DNA of 64,000 nt from Pontibacillus litoralis JSM 072002 (lineage in GTDB: Bacteria; Bacillota; Bacilli; Bacillales; BH030062), in the NCBI RefSeq assembly GCF_000775615.1, contig NZ_AVPG01000001.1:186001-250000 (forward strand), given 5' to 3'. The position numbers were made by a program, and so were the translations under genes. Below are positions 58,479-64,000 of the stretch, in pieces (the first letter of the stretch is position 1; each line of letters begins with the position of its first letter). The notes under the pieces are model-generated. The model saw only the letters and a list, made by a program, of their open reading frames with translations, had not been told where the DNA came from and ran no database searches.

Positions 58479-58859
58479 ATGCAAAACAGAATAGTAGCAA
58501 TTGTCTATGGGTGGGTATTTATTTTTATTGCGATGGCAATCACTAGTCTACTGTTAGCTCTTATATTGAAATTCACGGCGATGACAGAATCAACACTGCA
58601 ATGGACGACATTAATAGCAGGACTACTCATCTTATTTGTAAGCGGGGTCATTACAGGGGTCAAAGGGAAAGAACAAGGGTGGTTATTAGGACTATTAACC
58701 GGAGGCGGCTTCTCTATCATTGTTTTTCTATTTCAGTTCTTGGCATATCAAAAAGGGGTAGGAGTGGAACAACTGTTTTCACACCTTTCGTACATGATTA
58801 TGGCTCTTCTCGGTGGCATGATTGGGGTCAACATCAGTGGAGGGGATCAATCATCGTAA
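58479..58859 (+). CDS. TIGR04086 family membrane protein (YrzE-like)
   Basis: A 126-residue protein with four predicted helices (about 8-30, 42-60, 66-90, 104-120). The family pattern is YGWVFIFIAMAITSLLLALIL followed by GVITGVKGKEQGWLLGLLTG and GGMIGVNI. Function unknown; usually next to yajC in Bacillales, as here. AGGAGGAT precedes the ATG; converges on yajC with a shared terminator. Confidence 0.85.
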   Translation: MQNRIVAIVYGWVFIFIAMAITSLLLALILKFTAMTESTLQWTTLIAGLLILFVSGVITGVKGKEQGWLLGLLTGGGFSIIVFLFQFLAYQKGVGVEQLFSHLSYMIMALLGGMIGVNISGGDQSS

Positions 58860-58896
58860 AAAAAGCGCTATTCTTTTTACAAGAATAAGCGCTTTT
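58858..58896. terminator. Bidirectional terminator between the TIGR04086 gene and yajC
   Basis: AAAAGCGCTATTCTT / AAGAATAAGCGCTTTT (58861-58875, 58881-58896) with one bulge, A/T runs on both sides. Confidence 0.87.
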
Positions 58897-58899
58897 CCA

Positions 58900-59163
58900 T
58901 TAGGCTTTGTTAACAACTTCTCTTACAGATGAACGATCATATGTAAGCTTGGAATTACCAGCACTAATAACAATTGTACCTTCATCAAGCGCATCAATTG
59001 TACCGTGCATACCACCAATCGTTATAACTTTATCACCTTTTTGTAGGTCTGCTTGCATTTGTTGAATTTGCTTCTGCTTCTTCTGTTGTGGACGAATTAG
59101 CAAGAAATAAAAGATCACAAACATTAAAATCAAAGGTAAAATTTGGATTACTAATGATGACAC
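58900..59163 (-). CDS. yajC: Preprotein translocase subunit YajC
   Basis: An 87-residue Sec accessory protein: one membrane helix (about 5-22), the typical FLLIRPQQKKQKQIQQMQADLQKGDKV and VITIGGMHGTIDALDEGTIVI core. Twenty-one bases after the tgt stop. It is the last gene of the ruvA-ruvB-DUF2905-queA-tgt-yajC row. Confidence 0.95.
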   Translation of the reverse strand: MSSLVIQILPLILMFVIFYFLLIRPQQKKQKQIQQMQADLQKGDKVITIGGMHGTIDALDEGTIVISAGNSKLTYDRSSVREVVNKA

Positions 59164-59184
59164 GAATTGTTCATCCTTCCTATA

Positions 59185-60351
<1,167 letters not shown>

Positions 60352-61377
60352 TTAGCGGATAAACATCGCATCGCCGAAACTAAAGAAACGATATTGTGCT
60401 TCAATCGCTTCTTCATACGCCTTCATGACCAATTCTTTTCCAGCAAACGCGCTAATCATCATGATTAGTGTAGATTTCGGTAAATGGAAATTCGTAATTA
60501 ACCCGTCGATTGCTTTAAACGCATATGGCGGATAAATGAAAATGTCCGTCCAACCACGCGCCTCGGTAAAATCCCCGTAATCGCGGACAATCGTTTCAAG
60601 CGTTCGAGTAGATGTCGTTCCAACAGTAATAATACGACCGCCTCGCTTACGCACTTCCTTTAACTGATCTGCTGTTTGCCTAGTCATCTCATAAAACTCT
60701 GCATGCATCTCATGCTCTTCCACTGTGCCTGCACTAACAGGACGAAATGTACCTAAACCAACATGAAGCGTTACATAAGCAATTTCTATACCCTTATCTT
60801 GAAGTTCTGCTAATAATGCTTTCGTAAAGTGAAGACCTGCTGTTGGTGCTGCTGCTGAACCTTCTTCCTTAGCGTAAACCGTTTGATATCGCTCTTGATC
60901 TTCTAACTGCTCTTTAATGTACGGTGGTAAAGGCATTTCCCCTAAAGACTCTAACACTTCAAGAAATAAGCCTTCGTAATGAAAGGTGACAACTCTTCCG
61001 CCATGCTCCTTTACTTGTGTACATTGTGCAATCAAGGCTCCATCACCAAAAGAAATTCTCGTACCTATCTTCACTTTCTTAGCTGGCTTGACGAGAACTT
61101 CCCATTCATCCCCTTCTATTTGATGAAGCAACAACACTTCTACTTTCCCACCAGTATCTTCTTTCAATCCAAACAACCTAGCTGGTAATACACGTGTATT
61201 ATTCAAGACAAGACAGTCGCCTGGTTGTAGAAATTGTGGCAGCTGGTAGAAGTGCTCATGCGTTATTTGTTCACGTTCTCGGTCTAAAACCATTAAACGT
61301 GACTCTGTTCTATTTAATAGAGGCGTTTGCGCAATAAGCTCCTCTGGTAAATGAAAATCAAAGTCTTTTATATCCAT
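60352..61377 (-). CDS. queA: S-adenosylmethionine:tRNA ribosyltransferase-isomerase
   Basis: QueA builds epoxyqueuosine from preQ1-tRNA and SAM. The 341-residue protein starts [19 protein letters not shown] and has [40 protein letters not shown] and the C-terminal [20 protein letters not shown]. Thirty bases before tgt. Confidence 0.97.
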   Translation of the reverse strand: MDIKDFDFHLPEELIAQTPLLNRTESRLMVLDREREQITHEHFYQLPQFLQPGDCLVLNNTRVLPARLFGLKEDTGGKVEVLLLHQIEGDEWEVLVKPAKKVKIGTRISFGDGALIAQCTQVKEHGGRVVTFHYEGLFLEVLESLGEMPLPPYIKEQLEDQERYQTVYAKEEGSAAAPTAGLHFTKALLAELQDKGIEIAYVTLHVGLGTFRPVSAGTVEEHEMHAEFYEMTRQTADQLKEVRKRGGRIITVGTTSTRTLETIVRDYGDFTEARGWTDIFIYPPYAFKAIDGLITNFHLPKSTLIMMISAFAGKELVMKAYEEAIEAQYRFFSFGDAMFIR

Positions 61378-61396
61378 AGTTCTCTCCTATTCTTAC

Positions 61397-61597
61397 TCAA
61401 CGAATCTTTCCGAACACGTAAAATAATAATGATAACACAATACTAACGACAATAGACGTCATAAGTGGAAAATAAAACGTTACATTTCCCTTCTTAAAGG
61501 AAAAATCACCAGGTAACTTGCCAAATGCAGCACTTATAACACCAATCACAATAAAAATAATACCTATCGTGATGAACAGCTTAGAGAACTCCGTCAC
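61397..61597 (-). CDS. DUF2905 small membrane protein
   Basis: A 66-residue protein with two membrane helices (about 8-25 and 44-62) and the DUF2905 hallmark [20 protein letters not shown] between them. Function unknown, but it is regularly found between ruvB and queA in Bacillaceae. Overlaps the ruvB stop by four bases. Confidence 0.92.
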   Translation of the reverse strand: MTEFSKLFITIGIIFIVIGVISAAFGKLPGDFSFKKGNVTFYFPLMTSIVVSIVLSLLFYVFGKIR

Positions 61598-62595
61598 CCT
61601 TTAGGCACCTCCCGATGAAAATGCTCATACGCTTTATTGGTTACTAGTCTTCCCCTCGGCGTTCGTTGTATAAACCCTCTTTGTAGCAGAAACGGTTCAT
61701 ACACATCCTCTATCGTTTGCGACTCTTCTCCAATCGTTGCCGCAATCGTATCCAAGCCAACTGGACCACCTTTAAAATGATCGATAATACCGAGGAGAAG
61801 CTTATGGTCAATATGATCCAATCCTTCTTCGTCCACTTGCAGCATTTGTAACGCTTGTTTCGTTGTATCAGGTGATATGATAGACTCACCTTTCACTTGC
61901 GCAATATCACGTACACGCTTTAATAGACGATTGGCGATACGAGGCGTCCCCCTCGATCTACGAGCAATTTCTAAAGCGGCTTCCTTGCTTATTTGCACTT
62001 GAAAGATGTCTGCCGTTCGCTCGACAATCGCACACAAATCGTCATGATTGTAATATTCCAAGCGACTTAACACACCAAAACGATCGCGCAGTGGTGCTGT
62101 TAATAATCCAGCTCTCGTCGTCGCCCCGACAAGTGTAAATGGTGGCAAATCCAAACGAATGGAGCGCGCTTCTGAACCAGATCCAATAACGATATCTAAA
62201 CAGAAATCTTCCATTGCAGGATACAGCACCTCTTCTACTGAGCGAGGTAAACGATGGATTTCGTCAATAAACAATACATCCCCAGCCTCTAAAGAAGAAA
62301 GAATAGCAGCTAAATCTCCCGCTCTTTCAATTGCAGGACCAGCCGTCGCACGAAAATTCCCACCCATTTCATTTGAAATAATAGCTGCCAATGTCGTTTT
62401 ACCTAATCCAGGCGGGCCATATAATAACACGTGATCTAACGGCTCATTTCGCATTCTAGCCGCTTCAATGAATATCTTTAAGTTCTCCTTCGTCTTTGCT
62501 TGACCAATATATTGTGCCAATCGCTGCGGTCGAAGGCTCAGTTCTACCGACTCATCTTCCGCTTGAATATCACCACTAACCATACGATTATCCAT
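61594..62595 (-). CDS. ruvB: Holliday junction branch migration helicase RuvB
   Basis: AAA+ motor (333 residues) that drives branch migration with RuvA. Walker [10 protein letters not shown] near 62, Walker [11 protein letters not shown], sensor 1 VGATTRAG and arginine finger region [10 protein letters not shown], then the winged-helix DNA-binding domain with [21 protein letters not shown] precedes the ATG. Fifteen bases after ruvA. Confidence 0.97.
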   Translation of the reverse strand: MDNRMVSGDIQAEDESVELSLRPQRLAQYIGQAKTKENLKIFIEAARMRNEPLDHVLLYGPPGLGKTTLAAIISNEMGGNFRATAGPAIERAGDLAAILSSLEAGDVLFIDEIHRLPRSVEEVLYPAMEDFCLDIVIGSGSEARSIRLDLPPFTLVGATTRAGLLTAPLRDRFGVLSRLEYYNHDDLCAIVERTADIFQVQISKEAALEIARRSRGTPRIANRLLKRVRDIAQVKGESIISPDTTKQALQMLQVDEEGLDHIDHKLLLGIIDHFKGGPVGLDTIAATIGEESQTIEDVYEPFLLQRGFIQRTPRGRLVTNKAYEHFHREVPKG

Positions 62596-62610
62596 GTTCC
62601 ACCTCCTCTT

Positions 62611-63222
62611 CTACTTTTGCATCATAAATGCTAACCCTTTACGAACTAATTCATCAATAGAAGTTGTTTCCTCTTTCAATAATTTCGTGCGCACAGATTT
62701 CAACTCTCGATCAGAATAGCCTAACGCTTTTAATGCAGCCAATGCTTCCTCCACTTGTTTGTTACAATCAGGAGCAGACTGTTCATAAAACAGAGTACTG
62801 TCGTCATTCTCAACAGGCAGCCATTCTAATAACTTCCCTTTTAAGTCTAAAATCATTTGACGGGCTGTTTTTTTCCCTACTCCAGGGAACTTTGTCAAAA
62901 ATGCATCGTCTTCCCGCTCAATTGCAGAAACGAAATCACCGACAGAAGTAGAAGCTAAAATAGCTAATGCCCCTTTTGGTCCTATTCCTGTTACATTTAA
63001 CAACTTAGCAAATAATGATCGTTGTTCTGTCGTCTTAAACCCGTAAAGCATTTGTACATCTTCTCGAACGTAATGATAGGTGTGAATTCGAATAGATTGA
63101 TTTATATCCGCTTGAAAGGCAAATGGATTACCACACGCAATATGATACCCTACCCCATTTGCTTCGACAACAATACTATTAGAATCAATGGTAGTTAATA
63201 CCCCTTGAATATACGCAATCAT
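62611..63222 (-). CDS. ruvA: Holliday junction DNA-binding protein RuvA
   Basis: RuvA (203 residues) holds the four-way junction for RuvB. Domain I is an OB fold (MIAYIQGVLTTIDSN, GVGYHIACG), domain II has two helix-hairpin-helix motifs (LLNVTGIGPKGALAIL and FPGVGKKTARQMILDLK), and domain III (VEEALAALKALGYSDREL) contacts RuvB. First gene of the ruvA-ruvB row. Confidence 0.97.
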   Translation of the reverse strand: MIAYIQGVLTTIDSNSIVVEANGVGYHIACGNPFAFQADINQSIRIHTYHYVREDVQMLYGFKTTEQRSLFAKLLNVTGIGPKGALAILASTSVGDFVSAIEREDDAFLTKFPGVGKKTARQMILDLKGKLLEWLPVENDDSTLFYEQSAPDCNKQVEEALAALKALGYSDRELKSVRTKLLKEETTSIDELVRKGLAFMMQK

Positions 63223-63342
63223 TCAACATAACTCCTTCTCTTTCACTGTACTATTCATTTTACCATACTTAACGTCTGTACTCGATAAGGAATCGGACAT
63301 ACGTTCGTATCCATTTCACCTTTATAGAAAAAAAAGATCATG

Positions 63343-63371
63343 TTGACTGACCGGTCATAAATGTTTATGAT
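63343..63371 (+). promoter_or_regulatory. SigA promoter with an operator-like palindrome
   Basis: TTGACT (63343-63348), 17-base spacer, TATGAT (63366-63371). The spacer holds the ten-base palindrome TGACCGGTCA (63348-63357), the type of site bound by TetR-family repressors. It reads toward a 29-codon ORF. Confidence 0.65.
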
Positions 63372-63416
63372 AGAGTTAAGGAAAGTCTCAAATGTATAGA
63401 GGTGCTTGTTAATAAC

Positions 63417-63506
63417 ATGAAGACAATTGATCGGATTATTGAATATCTGAAATCATTAGGGGTCAATGCGGAAAAAGTAACGAGACAAGCAAAGAGCTCT
63501 AGATAG
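63417..63506 (+). CDS. Putative 29-residue peptide of unknown function
   Basis: ATG at 63417 opens a 29-codon frame: an amphipathic helix (MKTIDRIIEYLKSLG) and a basic tail ending KVTRQAKSSR. GAGGTG lies 12 bases upstream, which is long but usable; an in-frame GTG at 63402 overlaps it. The frame sits between a clear SigA promoter and a terminator, so the unit is transcribed. It may instead be a non-coding RNA. I recognise no family. Confidence 0.4.
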   Translation: MKTIDRIIEYLKSLGVNAEKVTRQAKSSR

Positions 63507-63546
63507 CTCATCAAAGACGATATCTTAAATATATTTATACATAGGA

Positions 63547-63579
63547 AACCCTGGCTTGCAATTTAGCCAGGGTTGTTTT
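63547..63579 (+). terminator. Terminator of the small transcription unit
   Basis: Ten-base stem AACCCTGGCT / AGCCAGGGTT (63547-63556, 63565-63574) followed by GTTTTT on the plus strand. It overlaps the last codons of bofC on the other strand. Confidence 0.8.
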
Positions 63580-64000
63580 TCGTCGTTTCGTACGGTTCAA
63601 ACTGTTTTAAAACACTAAGGTAATGCTCTTTAGAACTTACTTTAATTCCTTGTTGTAACTGTTTTGTATCACGCGCTTCTAATTTATCTGTATTTAAATA
63701 ATAAAACGATTCAATAACCTCATTATTTACAGGAATACCGAGAAATATCGATAACTCCCCATTATTGCTAATGCCGAAATATCCTTCTTTCTTAACTAAA
63801 GGGGATAAAGCATCCACCTCTTTTCGAAACACAACCTTACCTTGCTGTTGATCGATTAGCTGCCAGCCTTCATGAGATGCCCAAAAATCTTCCATCGACC
63901 ACACCTTCTGTTGCTTTCGTTCTTCTTCTATTTGACCATCTACGTATTGACGTTGTAACACCACTTCTACTTCTAACGGTTCTTGTTGCCATACCTTTTT
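63563..64000 (-). CDS. bofC: BofC, intercompartmental signalling protein (N-terminus outside window)
   Basis: C-terminal 145 residues of BofC, open to the window edge. In B. subtilis the forespore-made, secreted BofC inhibits the SpoIVB protease and so delays pro-SigK processing. Visible are VVLQRQYVDGQIEEE near the start, VWSMEDFWASHEGWQLIDQQQGKVVFRK and the compact domain NGELSIFLGIPVN that fits the BofC C-terminal fold. Its usual neighbour ruvA lies downstream. Link to the window: sigK, the factor it times, is at 14.1 kb. Confidence 0.87.
   Translation of the reverse strand, partial: KKVWQQEPLEVEVVLQRQYVDGQIEEERKQQKVWSMEDFWASHEGWQLIDQQQGKVVFRKEVDALSPLVKKEGYFGISNNGELSIFLGIPVNNEVIESFYYLNTDKLEARDTKQLQQGIKVSSKEHYLSVLKQFEPYETTKNNPG

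Overview
The window reads as a chromosomal backbone segment of a low-GC, endospore-forming member of the Bacillaceae. Sporulation genes are present (sda, an uninterrupted sigK, spoVB, rsfA, bofC), as are the late competence operon, two T-box-controlled aminoacyl-tRNA synthetase loci, a 6S RNA and a fused SecDF. Gene order largely matches the comE-yqe and yrr-yrv-yrb blocks of Bacillus subtilis, brought side by side. A complex-I-like Mrp antiporter operon, several acid-rich proteins and an ArsB/NhaD-type carrier fit a salt- or alkali-tolerant (marine or halophilic) lineage. That ecological reading is inference, and I do not name a species.

Layout. 1-7.8 kb: the late competence locus (comEC 5' part, comEB, comEA on minus; divergent comER), then a minus-strand housekeeping operon yqeG-yqeH-aroE-yhbY-nadD-yqeK-rsfS-yqeM. 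7.8-14.9 kb: plus-strand sda preceded by a cluster of DnaA boxes, then an mrp operon with the order A-C-D-E-F-G and no mrpB, then sigK. 14.9-19.7 kb: a tiny Tyr/Cys-rich membrane protein, yrhC and mtnN without their usual cysteine-salvage partners, yrrS, a KTSC-like small protein, pbpI and greA. 19.8-28.8 kb: udk, the wobble-uridine modification set trhP2-trhP1-trmR, mltG, yrzB-ruvX-yrzL, and alaS behind a T-box leader. 28.7-36.9 kb: an AI-2E permease, yrzQ, yrzR, recD2, a TPR protein, mnmA with its cysteine desulfurase yrvO, cymR and a YczE-like protein. 37.1-43.2 kb: plus-strand rarA and rsfA, then 6S RNA, aspS and hisS behind a T-box whose candidate specifier overlaps Asp and His codons, then a yrzK-like small gene. 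43.3-53.9 kb: a secreted SH3b amidase, dtd, relA, apt, recJ, a LapA-type protein, secDF and comN. 54-64 kb: spoVB, a methyltransferase, a DUF421 protein, an ArsB/NhaD carrier, a TIGR04086 protein, yajC-tgt-queA, a DUF2905 protein, ruvB-ruvA, an unknown mini transcription unit, and bofC cut by the window end.

How it fits together. Most genes serve translation quality and tRNA modification (alaS, hisS, aspS, dtd, mnmA/yrvO, trhP/trmR, tgt/queA, rsfS, yqeH, yhbY), DNA recombination and repair (ruvAB, ruvX, recD2, recJ, rarA), protein export (secDF, yajC), stress signalling (relA) and sporulation or competence control. No rRNA, tRNA, CRISPR array, phage or insertion sequence was found, and I do not see a convincing new multi-gene system. 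The points most worth a second look are the mrpB-less Mrp operon, the orphan 29-residue ORF behind an operator-like promoter near 63.4 kb, the overlapping Asp/His specifier, the hairpin at the relA start site and the DnaA-box cluster before sda.
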